In this document: piece by piece, positions 1-8,139 of the stretch
Layout of the letters: each line of letters opens with the position of its first letter
How positions within the stretch are numbered: position 1 is the first letter of the stretch
DNA from: a virus
Direction: 5' to 3' (one strand)
Virus record (IMG/VR): IMGVR_UViG_3300044612_002129
Span: 1-36,145 of that record
Length of the DNA: 36,145 nucleotides
Notes under the pieces: model-generated
What the model saw: the letters and a program-made list of their open reading frames with translations, nothing else
The model's database searches: none
Told to the model about the DNA's origin: nothing
Translations under genes and position numbers: made by a program

Positions 1-1
1 A

Positions 2-895
2 AAACGTGGACGTGGACAGCGTCCGCGCGGCGCATCTAACTACGGAGCCGGCGGCTACTCTGCACCTACGTACATTGCAGGTGCTACGATCAACGGAGCC
101 AACGTAACTGGTAACATCACGGTTAGCTCAGGTATCACTATCGACGGCGTAGACATTGGTGTTTTAAAATCGGATTTTGATGCTCACATAATTGACGCTG
201 CTGATGCGCACGACGCGAGCGCAATTAGCTTTTTGCCAACAGGCACCATAGCTGCTACAAACGTACAAGATGCACTTGCGGAAGTGGCTGCTGAGGCTAG
301 CGCGCTCGGTACACTTAACGATTCAAACATCTTTGTCGGTAACGCTTCTAACGTTGCAGTCGGTGTAGCGGTAACTGGTGACGTGTCGCTAACTAACACA
401 GGCGTCACTGCAATAGCTTCGGAAGTCATTGTTAACGCTGACGTGTCAACTACAGCCGCAATATCTCACTCTAAAATGGCAGCATTGACTGCTAGCCGAG
501 CTATGGTAACTGACGGCTCTGGTTTTGCTAGTGTTGCAAATGCTACGGCAGCTGAAGTCAACTACTTAGTAAATACTGAAGCACTTCAACAGCTGCTACT
601 AAACGATAACCAGGCAGCTGCTGCTACTATCGACTCGTTTGCGCACGCTAGCTTCGACAGCTTCGTGATAAAGTATTCATTGAAGCGTGGAACTTCTAAC
701 AAGGAAGTCGGCACGCTGATGATCGCGACTGACGGCAGCAACGCAAGCATTGCACAGGCTGCAAGTTCATTAGGTACCCTTGGCGTCACGTTCAGCGTAG
801 ACGTAAGCGGTGCAGATGTAAGATTACGATATACAAGTACGTCCACTGGCACGGCGCCTACAATTTCGTGGCGCATAGAAAAGTGGCTCGCTTAA
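2..895 (+). CDS. Tail fibre / virion structural protein, 5' end outside window
   Basis: The frame is open from the left edge, so the gene starts upstream; the internal TTG at 233 is not its real start. The visible 297 residues begin with a Gly/Arg-rich stretch, followed by short beta-repeat sequence (TINGANVTGNITV, TIDGVDIG). They then show the DAHDASAISF...GTIAATNVQDAL type of motif that recurs in phage tail fibres and in receptor-binding proteins. The last 80 residues are beta-rich with no cysteines. It is the first of four consecutive tail or fibre genes, and the next gene starts 26 bases after the stop. The structural assignment is family knowledge; which part of the tail it forms is not known. 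Confidence 0.7.
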   Translation, partial: KRGRGQRPRGASNYGAGGYSAPTYIAGATINGANVTGNITVSSGITIDGVDIGVLKSDFDAHIIDAADAHDASAISFLPTGTIAATNVQDALAEVAAEASALGTLNDSNIFVGNASNVAVGVAVTGDVSLTNTGVTAIASEVIVNADVSTTAAISHSKMAALTASRAMVTDGSGFASVANATAAEVNYLVNTEALQQLLLNDNQAAAATIDSFAHASFDSFVIKYSLKRGTSNKEVGTLMIATDGSNASIAQAASSLGTLGVTFSVDVSGADVRLRYTSTSTGTAPTISWRIEKWLA

Positions 896-921
896 TAATA
901 ACTGGAAAGTGAAGGTTATAT

Positions 922-3114
922 ATGGCTAACGATAGTTTTAAAATAAAAAAGGGCTTAAACATTGAGCCCAACACGGCACCTAACTTGTCTACCGATGGTG
1001 ACATCGGATTCAATTCTACTGACAGCAATCTGGAAGTTTACACAAACGGCTCAGTAAAAAAGGTTATCACTAACTCGCAGACGCAGACGTTAACTAACAA
1101 GACGCTGACTGCGCCTACTATTGACGTCATGACATTGGATGGTCAAGCTAGTGCACCAGCTAACCCGTCAGCTGGTAACTACAAAGTCTACGTTGACGAC
1201 ACGACTAGCAAACTTCAAATTCTGGACTCGTCGGGAACAGTCACAACCGTAGGCACGTCAGCTGGCGGCATTAACTACATTACTAATGGCGACGCGGAAG
1301 CTGCGACAACTGGCTGGGCCACGTACGCAGACGCTGCGGGCACATCTCCAGTCGACGGTACAGGTGGGACAGCCAACGTCACGTTTACACGATCAACATC
1401 GTCGCCACTGCGTGGTTTAGGCTCATTTTTAATCACTAAAGATGCCGTTAATCGGCAGGGCCAAGGCGCTAGCTACGCATTTACAATCGCCGACGCTGAC
1501 AAAGCAAAAACGATGCAGATTGACTTCGAGCTTGAGGTTAACTCGGGAACTTACGTCACAGGCGACGTAGCTGTTTACATTTACGACGTTACTAACGCTG
1601 CGGTAATACAACCATCTAGCTACCAAGTTGAAAACGTCGGCATCGAGTCACGTCAGCGGTTAACATTCCAAACTGCATCAAACTCAACTTCGTACCGCCT
1701 ATGCTTTCACGTAGCCAGTACAAGCGCCCTCGCATACGCACTCAAGGTCGACACGATCACGCTAGGCCCCCAAGTCGTCCCACTTGGTGCGCCGGTTACT
1801 GACTGGGTTAGCTATACGCCTACAGGTAGTTGGTCTGCCAATACGACATACACGGGTCGTTGGAAACGTGTCGGCGATAATGCTGAGATCCAGGTTAAGG
1901 TTGCAACAACAGGCGTTCCGACGAGCGCCAACTTATCAGTAAGTTTACCGTCAGGCTTGGTTATTGATACTGCAAAATTGCTGGTAAACACACTGGACGA
2001 AAAACTACCCTCAAGCTCTGGTAACATTTTTGATAACGGCACTACGTTTTTTGACGTGGATGCTTATTACTTAACGACTACGACGGTTTTACTTAAAGCC
2101 CTAGACGCCTCAGCAACTTACGCTAGAACTATAAGTACCGTAACCCAAGCAATTCCGATGACTTGGGCAAACGGCGACAATTTAATGGTATCTTTTTCCG
2201 TACCAATCGTCGGCTGGTCGTCGAGCACCGTGGTTAGTTCGAGTGCGGATACACGGGTAGTAGTAGCTAGACTTACTAATGCAAGCAACATCACCTTAGC
2301 ACCTAATAACAGCTTTGTTAAAGTGACTGGCTTAGATACTAAAACATTCGATACCTCTGGTATAGCTGACACATCAAACTCTCGAATGACCGCCGTTACT
2401 CCTGGTTACTACGACGTTATAGGCGAAATAGCAACAAGCGGCGTAAACACCATAGATGGCACACAGTACATGCTAACTGTTTATAAAAACGGTTCGCTCT
2501 ATCAAAGAGGTAACATTATTGAGTGTGACACCTCTGACGTATTCGGCATTACAGTTCAAGCAAAAGTTCAACTCAATGCCGGAGATTACGTTGAGCTTTA
2601 TTTGTATGGCGAAGGAAATAACAGCGCATCTACAATAACAGCTACACAAGCAATGCTTGCTTGCTCCCTCATTCAAGGCCCCAGCCAGATTGCTGCGAGC
2701 GAGGTGATTGTTGTCGATGCTTATGGACCGACATCTGTTCACAATAGTTCACAAGCCGACTTGACTGGTTGGACTGAGATACACGACACGCACGGAGTTT
2801 TCAATCCAACAACTGGAGTGTTCACGGCACCGGCACCGGGCTATTACAGATATGAAGCTGCCTACGGACCACAAAACACGGGCACACCTTGTTCCATTTT
2901 TGTGAGAAAAAACAGCGCAGCTTATACCGGAACTAGACGAGGAAGCGCATATAGCAACGGCTCAGTTTACCCAACGGCCCAAGTTTTTGGGACCATGTGG
3001 TTAAACGCGGGCGAGACGATAAATTTCCAAGCTCAAAATAGTTCAGTTGGTACCGTCTCAACAGATTCGCAAAATACTTTCCTGACGATTCATCGCCTCG
3101 GCGGGGTGATGTAA
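922..3114 (+). CDS. Tail fibre-like protein with C1q-like C-terminal domains
   Basis: The product is 730 residues. The start follows a GGAAAGTGAAGG ribosome binding site. Residues 1-115 resemble fibre N-termini (FKIKKGLNIEP, TQTLTNKTLTAPTID). Residues about 117-290 look like a carbohydrate-binding beta-sandwich (NYITNGDAEAATTGW, SYRLCFHV). Residues about 295-425 carry the WVSYTPTGSW...GRWKRVGDNAEI pattern found in many phage fibres. Residues about 440-585 and 590-730 each look like a C1q/TNF-like jelly roll, with TPGYYDV or APGYYRYEA followed by LNAGDYVELYL or LNAGETINFQA. It probably binds the host surface or decorates the virion. The tandem C1q-like arrangement is inferred from motif spacing, not from a profile search. 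Confidence 0.72.
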   Translation: MANDSFKIKKGLNIEPNTAPNLSTDGDIGFNSTDSNLEVYTNGSVKKVITNSQTQTLTNKTLTAPTIDVMTLDGQASAPANPSAGNYKVYVDDTTSKLQILDSSGTVTTVGTSAGGINYITNGDAEAATTGWATYADAAGTSPVDGTGGTANVTFTRSTSSPLRGLGSFLITKDAVNRQGQGASYAFTIADADKAKTMQIDFELEVNSGTYVTGDVAVYIYDVTNAAVIQPSSYQVENVGIESRQRLTFQTASNSTSYRLCFHVASTSALAYALKVDTITLGPQVVPLGAPVTDWVSYTPTGSWSANTTYTGRWKRVGDNAEIQVKVATTGVPTSANLSVSLPSGLVIDTAKLLVNTLDEKLPSSSGNIFDNGTTFFDVDAYYLTTTTVLLKALDASATYARTISTVTQAIPMTWANGDNLMVSFSVPIVGWSSSTVVSSSADTRVVVARLTNASNITLAPNNSFVKVTGLDTKTFDTSGIADTSNSRMTAVTPGYYDVIGEIATSGVNTIDGTQYMLTVYKNGSLYQRGNIIECDTSDVFGITVQAKVQLNAGDYVELYLYGEGNNSASTITATQAMLACSLIQGPSQIAASEVIVVDAYGPTSVHNSSQADLTGWTEIHDTHGVFNPTTGVFTAPAPGYYRYEAAYGPQNTGTPCSIFVRKNSAAYTGTRRGSAYSNGSVYPTAQVFGTMWLNAGETINFQAQNSSVGTVSTDSQNTFLTIHRLGGVM

Positions 3115-3144
3115 CATGAGTACACGTTTTAAACGAGGTGACTC

Positions 3145-4968
3145 GTGCCACGCGTAACCCAAGTATTCAGCCAAATCCCCTGGACAGGCGGACTTAACGA
3201 CTCAGTCGACAGCGGGCTGATCCCCGCTAACGACCTCGTGCAGGCCGATAACGTTCAGTTTGCTACTAACGGCTCGCGCCTGAAACGTGAGGGGTTAACG
3301 TACATCGACAAGGACTTGCCTACGGTCGTTAAACGTATATCGAGTGGCACAACACGTTCACTCGTATTCAACGCAGCGGTTACCACGGCTAGTAACAACT
3401 TCTTCCACGTAGGCGAGAAGATCACTGTTAGCGGTATAAACGTTAACTACAACGGTAATCAAACGGTCGCCTCAATTACTACTACCGACGTTACTAACGA
3501 TACGATTACATATACAGTTGTTGGAACATTTGCCGAAACAGTAATAGCCTCTTCAGCTACCGTCGTCCGCAATTACAAAATTATTGGTCTACACGACTAC
3601 TGGTACTTTGACTCTGGTAACAACATCAAGCAGCAGGAGCTTATAGCAGTTAGCTCACAAGCTGAAATGTACCGCTTTGATAGTAACGGCGACCGCATTT
3701 ACATCGCCAAGGATTCTGGCGCCACAGCTAACGCCGTCACACCCATCGAGCGTTGCGACATCATCACGTTTAACAACAAGTGCATCGTGACAGTTGAAGG
3801 CGTAGGCAATCTCCCACGCTTTTACGACGGCATGTCGACAGACGAATGGTTTGACCTGCCAAATGCCCCAGACGGGACGTTTATGCGCGAACACATCGGT
3901 CGCATCTTTATGAACGACAAGGCTGACAAAGATTATTTGCACTTCTCTGAAACGTTTGATGAGACGGTTTGGTTGGGTTTTGGTGATTCAGGCGCCTTGT
4001 ATGTAGGCATTGAGGATGGAGATCCGAAAGGCATCACTGGCATCGCGCCGCCGTTTAAGGGCATTCTTTTGATCTCTAAAGGCGAAAAAATCATCAAGCT
4101 AGTTGGCGACGCGCCCGAGACGTTCCAACTCGTCCCGATGACAAGCGGTCTTGGCGGCATTAACCACAAGGCAATGGTAGCTGTAGACTTCGATGATGTT
4201 TACTTTCTCTCGCGCCGAGGATTCCATTCAGCAGTTGCTACTGATACAGCTGGCGACTTCGAAGCTAACTTCCTAAGTAAGAAAATTCAGAATGAATTCA
4301 ATACTTGGAATAAAGCTAACCTTGACATGACTCAAGGTGTTTACATCGAGACGTTAAACTCGGTCGCCTGGGCTGTTACAGAAGACGGGGAGACCGGCCC
4401 TTCAGCCGTCTGGTTATACAACCCAACTATTAACGAGGGCGAGTGGTTCCGGTGGCCCGGTATAGCAGCTTACGCTTTAGGAAAGCGACTAGCCTCTAAC
4501 GAAGTACGCATGATTATCGGCACTGACGCAGGAAGAATCCTGCAGGCTCAAAATAATACCTACGCTGACAACGGTGGCTCGTATACATTTCGCATCAAAA
4601 CAGGCACCATTTACCCTGACGGTAATCCGCAGACGATCAAGGGTTTTAAGCGCATGAGCTTGTTGTTTAGACAGCGCGGTAGGTTTAGTTTTCAGGTAAT
4701 CTTTCGCGTCGATAACCAGGCTCCGCAAGCGTTTACTTTCGAGCAGACAATTGATGGTGATGAGTTAGGTGAAGATTTTATGCTTGGTTCTAGCATCCTA
4801 GGAAGCGAGACAATTATGGCTCCGGTTACCAAGCAAGTACTAGGCTACGGGCGCGGCTGCACTATAGAAGTGGCGCAAACGGGGCCAGAGTCACAAGTAG
4901 AGCTTTATGGCTACATGATAGAATACAAGGACGTTAGCTTAGCTGACGAAGTAAAGGAAGGTAATTAA
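3145..4968 (+). CDS. Tail / head-tail stabilisation protein (beta-propeller-like)
   Basis: The product is 607 residues. It starts at GTG, chosen because a GAGGTGA ribosome binding site sits a few bases upstream. The N-terminus (PWTGGLNDSVDSGLIPANDLV, then NGSRLKREG) is the opening found in a class of podovirus tail proteins that includes tail-tubular or stabilisation proteins. The rest is beta-rich with many aromatic and glycine positions and no membrane segment. It probably forms part of the short tail below the portal. It lies between two fibre-like genes and shares one base (TAATG) with the next gene, so translation is probably coupled. The tail role is fairly sure; the exact family is less so. 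Confidence 0.6.
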   Translation: MPRVTQVFSQIPWTGGLNDSVDSGLIPANDLVQADNVQFATNGSRLKREGLTYIDKDLPTVVKRISSGTTRSLVFNAAVTTASNNFFHVGEKITVSGINVNYNGNQTVASITTTDVTNDTITYTVVGTFAETVIASSATVVRNYKIIGLHDYWYFDSGNNIKQQELIAVSSQAEMYRFDSNGDRIYIAKDSGATANAVTPIERCDIITFNNKCIVTVEGVGNLPRFYDGMSTDEWFDLPNAPDGTFMREHIGRIFMNDKADKDYLHFSETFDETVWLGFGDSGALYVGIEDGDPKGITGIAPPFKGILLISKGEKIIKLVGDAPETFQLVPMTSGLGGINHKAMVAVDFDDVYFLSRRGFHSAVATDTAGDFEANFLSKKIQNEFNTWNKANLDMTQGVYIETLNSVAWAVTEDGETGPSAVWLYNPTINEGEWFRWPGIAAYALGKRLASNEVRMIIGTDAGRILQAQNNTYADNGGSYTFRIKTGTIYPDGNPQTIKGFKRMSLLFRQRGRFSFQVIFRVDNQAPQAFTFEQTIDGDELGEDFMLGSSILGSETIMAPVTKQVLGYGRGCTIEVAQTGPESQVELYGYMIEYKDVSLADEVKEGN

Positions 4969-6137
4969 TGGCAACTCTAGACGTACGTAGGCTATACGCT
5001 GACGGGGACATTCTTTTAGCGGCGGACCTTGATGCTTTCTTAGATGACATTGAAACGTTAATTAACGTTACAAAGTTAAATGACGATAACATTCAGAATA
5101 ACGGTATCACTGCTAGTGACAAGCTTATAGACGCGTCTATCACAGCGGCCAAGCTAGCTAGCAACTCGGTCATCACAGCTAAGATTCTTGATGCTAACGT
5201 AACAGCAGCTAAGCTGGCTACCGATAGCGTGGAGACTGCTAAAATAGTCAACCTAGCAGTCACTACAGGCAAAATAAACGACCTAGCTGTTACGACCGCA
5301 AAGATTAACGATCTAGCTGTTACTAACGCAAAAGTTGCTAACGGGACTCTTACAGCAGCTAAGTTTGCATTTTTACCTGAGCTAACAAAAGTCGACGTTA
5401 CAACAACCTGGGTTGTACCTTCAGGTATTGATAATATTTTAGTCGTAGGTGTGGGTGGTGGCGGCGGTGGCGGCGCAGGCGGTACTGACGGTAACTATAG
5501 CTCCGGCGGCGGCGGAGGTGGTGGCGGCGTTACAGGCATGGTTGCGGTAGCAGTTACTCCGGGCGAGACGTTAACTGCATCTTTAGGTACAGCAGGTAGT
5601 GGAGGCGCAGCTACTGGAGCTGCTACAGGACCTAGCGGCGGTAATGGCGGACAAACGACACTGAGCGGTGGATTTGGCGTTCTTAGATTTACAGGTGGTC
5701 TCGGCGGCTTAGGCGGTAACCAAAACACAGGCACGAGAGTTGGCGTAGCAGGCGGAGCCGGTGGCGTATCTAATGGAGGTATTCGTACAGCTGGCGGTGC
5801 TAGCGCCGACCAGCAGTCTATAACTGGAGGCACAGATGGCGACAACTCGCTATATGCTGCTGGAGGAGAATTTAACAACGGCAGCTCCGCAGGATCGGCA
5901 GGTACTGGCGGAGGCGGTGGAGGTGGCGGTGGTGGCTTAGCCGCTGGCGGTAACGGAGGCATCTGTGCATTCGGTACAGCTACAGGGTCACCGTCAGCTG
6001 CTGGTGCCGGAGTTGCAGGTACGCTAGGTTCAGGTGGCGGTGGCGGAGGCGGTGGCGCTAGCGGAGGCTCCATTGGAGCGGCTGGCGGCGCAGGCGGTGC
6101 AGGCCGCGTCTACGTCTACTACGTAAACCAGGCGTGA
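4968..6137 (+). CDS. Glycine-rich tail fibre / adhesin-like protein
   Basis: The product is 389 residues and its start overlaps the previous stop (TAATG) after an AAGGAAGG site. Residues about 1-45 are a short acidic head (DVRRLYADGDILLAADLDAF). Residues about 50-130 are pseudo-repeats of the ITAAKLA / VTTAKINDLAV type that often form fibre stalks. Residues about 150-385 are dominated by glycine, with several runs of seven to ten Gly separated by short loops, ending in GRVYVYYVNQA. Such Gly runs match the polyglycine-II sandwich adhesins of the T-even gp38 type, where the loops set host range. The structural parallel is inference from composition. A long proline-rich ORF on the other strand is only the mirror of these Gly codons. 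Confidence 0.68.
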   Translation: MATLDVRRLYADGDILLAADLDAFLDDIETLINVTKLNDDNIQNNGITASDKLIDASITAAKLASNSVITAKILDANVTAAKLATDSVETAKIVNLAVTTGKINDLAVTTAKINDLAVTNAKVANGTLTAAKFAFLPELTKVDVTTTWVVPSGIDNILVVGVGGGGGGGAGGTDGNYSSGGGGGGGGVTGMVAVAVTPGETLTASLGTAGSGGAATGAATGPSGGNGGQTTLSGGFGVLRFTGGLGGLGGNQNTGTRVGVAGGAGGVSNGGIRTAGGASADQQSITGGTDGDNSLYAAGGEFNNGSSAGSAGTGGGGGGGGGGLAAGGNGGICAFGTATGSPSAAGAGVAGTLGSGGGGGGGGASGGSIGAAGGAGGAGRVYVYYVNQA

Positions 6138-6143
6138 TATAAT
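6136..6143 (+). promoter_or_regulatory. Candidate extended -10 promoter before the ejection-protein genes
   Basis: TGATATAAT gives a perfect TATAAT at 6138-6143 preceded by a TGn extension; the TGA stop of the glycine-rich gene forms part of it. There is no good -35 box 17 bases upstream (TCTACT), which extended -10 promoters can tolerate. It would start RNA near 6150, about 20 bases before the first ejection-protein gene. The sequence is clear; activity is inferred. Confidence 0.4.
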
Positions 6144-6170
6144 AGCTAAGATAGCCAGGAGGGCTTACAA

Positions 6171-7013
6171 ATGCTAGGTGGATTGATAGGCGGAGTATTA
6201 GGAGCCATCGGAGGCGCCCAGGGTAACAACTCATCGCAGACGACGACTCGTAACCTTGCGCCAGAAGGTGAGCTAGAAAAGCGCGGTGGCGCAGTTGCCT
6301 TAGGACAGCTTAACGAACTTGAGAAGCTTTTTGGTCAGGGTCCCGGCGCGCAGGACGTGCAGTCAGGGCTAACAAGTCAGCGTGATCTGGCTAGTATGCT
6401 AGCGCAATTTGCTCAGGGCGGCTTTATGCCTGGGCAACAAGATATCTCACAAGCTAACACGCTTGCGCAGCAACTGTTTCAGGGACAACAAGTTGGCCTT
6501 AGCCAGGCATTTGATACACAGCGTCAGCAAGCATCTCGCAACGCAGCTCGAATGGGCCGAGCAGGCATTGACCCAGTTTTGCAAAACCAACTTATGCAAG
6601 GACAAGCGCGTCAGCAACAGCAGTTAAATGCTGATATCGGTTCGTACGCTACTCAATATGCTCAGTCGCTTCCACAACAGCGACTTGGATTTGCTCAGCA
6701 GCTTGCACAGGTCAACCAAGGATTAGCGTCGCAGGCTATGGCTAATCGTCAGGCGCTGTTAGGACTTGGCTCGCAACTTCGTTCACAAGAGCAGAACTTT
6801 CGATTAGGCTCAGCTAGTACTACGCAAACTACTTCAAGTGGCGGTGGATTTGGTGGCGCGTTGGCGGGAGCATTGGGTGGCGCAGCGGGCGGGCTAACCG
6901 CGGCAAAAGGTTTTGGCGGAATTAACTTTGGAAGCTTATTTAGTGGAGGTAGTTCTACGCCAAATGCAATAAGTGCTCTACAAAAAAATCCTAATGCTAT
7001 GGGAGTCAGCTAA
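6171..7013 (+). CDS. Putative DNA ejection / internal virion protein
   Basis: The product is 280 residues, starting after an AGGAGGG ribosome binding site. The N-terminus is a short hydrophobic glycine stretch (MLGGLIGGVLGAIGGAQG). Residues 60-215 are strongly Gln/Ala-rich and helical, with few aromatics (SQAFDTQRQQASRNAARMGRAG, MQGQARQQQQLN). The C-terminus is again Gly/Ala-rich (GGFGGALAGALGGAAGG). This composition, and its position first in a run of three large helical genes after the tail genes, match the ejection proteins of podoviruses (P22 gp7/gp16/gp20-like). It ends on TAATG shared with the next gene. The role is inferred from composition and context. Confidence 0.55.
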   Translation: MLGGLIGGVLGAIGGAQGNNSSQTTTRNLAPEGELEKRGGAVALGQLNELEKLFGQGPGAQDVQSGLTSQRDLASMLAQFAQGGFMPGQQDISQANTLAQQLFQGQQVGLSQAFDTQRQQASRNAARMGRAGIDPVLQNQLMQGQARQQQQLNADIGSYATQYAQSLPQQRLGFAQQLAQVNQGLASQAMANRQALLGLGSQLRSQEQNFRLGSASTTQTTSSGGGFGGALAGALGGAAGGLTAAKGFGGINFGSLFSGGSSTPNAISALQKNPNAMGVS

Positions 7014-8134
7014 TGGCAACTATCGATCAGCTAATGGCGGCCTTTGGAGCCTTCGGACAAGCGGCACAAGAGTACGGCGCGACTAAAGGCATTCAAGATG
7101 CTACGCTCGCCGTTCAAGAGCTTAAAAAGAATACTGAGATGGATTACCAGCAGCGCATTGCTGCTCAAGGGCAAATCGCTAATCAATTGCAGGCTGGCTT
7201 GGCGGGTTTGAACGCGCCGCAGGCGCAGATAGCTGCCGCTGTTGGCGCTGTAGCTCCACCTAAGATTGAGTCGGCTGCAGATGCTTTGCGTCTAGCTCAA
7301 ACCGCTACTAACCCTGCTGATAAAGAGCAGCTGTTAACTTTAGCTACTAAGTTTGGTACAGCGGAGTCGAAGCTAAAAGAAGAAATGAACCAGCCGTTAA
7401 TTAATCAAGAAACGGCGGCGTTAAGACAGCGAGAGATGGATAAGCGTTTTGCTGAAGCTTACTATCGTGAAGGTAAAACAGCGCCAATGCCTACATCAGA
7501 GGTTCAAAAGGCAATGGATATAGATTTTGCTAAAAGTCTACCTAAACTTCAAGCAGAATTACGCACAGACCAAGATTCGCTAGTCAAACTTGATAGTGCC
7601 GTAGAATACTTATCTAAAGGCAAAAGTTCAGGTATTACACTTAATCGAGGTATTATAGGCCGTGCAGTTGGGTCGGAACGCGTAAAAGCAATTGATAACA
7701 TTAAGCAATCGATCTTACCTAATATTAAAAAATATTTTCCTGGCAGCACATCTAACGTAGAATTGTTAGAGACGTTAGCCTCCTCGGGTTTAAATGAAGG
7801 TTTGACTGATAAAGAGCTTGCACGTAACGCGCAAGGTATTCAAGCCATGATTCGATCAGGTATGGAAGCCGAGCAGCGACGCATAGAATACTTTAGACAA
7901 AATAAAACATTGGACGGGTATAACGATCCGCGCGATCCAGCCAACATGACTGCTGAGCAAGTAAAAGAAATGTACCAGCAGTTTATTGACAAAAGTTCAA
8001 GCATGCGTGTTGACAAAGCTTCACAATCTAAGATCAGTGCAGCAGAAGCTTGGTTAAATGATCCAGCAAATGCTAAAAGTCCTCAAAGAAACGCTGTCAT
8101 TAGAAAACTTAGCACGATGAAAAATGGAGAGTAA
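7013..8134 (+). CDS. Putative DNA ejection / internal virion protein
   Basis: The product is 373 residues, with its start codon overlapping the preceding stop (TAATG). It is almost entirely predicted helix: an Ala/Gln-rich N-terminal third (MAAFGAFGQAAQEYG, AQGQIANQLQAGLAG), then charged helices (NQETAALRQREMDKRFAEAYY, EAEQRRIEYFRQNK). There is no signal peptide or catalytic motif. Large helical, Ala/Gln-rich proteins at this place in podovirus genomes are carried inside the capsid and ejected with the DNA. The first two members of the run are translationally coupled, which suggests a fixed stoichiometry. The specific role is inferred. Confidence 0.5.
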   Translation: MATIDQLMAAFGAFGQAAQEYGATKGIQDATLAVQELKKNTEMDYQQRIAAQGQIANQLQAGLAGLNAPQAQIAAAVGAVAPPKIESAADALRLAQTATNPADKEQLLTLATKFGTAESKLKEEMNQPLINQETAALRQREMDKRFAEAYYREGKTAPMPTSEVQKAMDIDFAKSLPKLQAELRTDQDSLVKLDSAVEYLSKGKSSGITLNRGIIGRAVGSERVKAIDNIKQSILPNIKKYFPGSTSNVELLETLASSGLNEGLTDKELARNAQGIQAMIRSGMEAEQRRIEYFRQNKTLDGYNDPRDPANMTAEQVKEMYQQFIDKSSSMRVDKASQSKISAAEAWLNDPANAKSPQRNAVIRKLSTMKNGE

Positions 8135-8139
8135 ACTAC

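Noticed and set aside
5495-6073. 192-residue proline-rich ORF on the - strand
   Set aside because: It is the complement of the glycine runs of the + strand adhesin gene; Gly codons read backwards give Pro. There is no ribosome binding site or domain.
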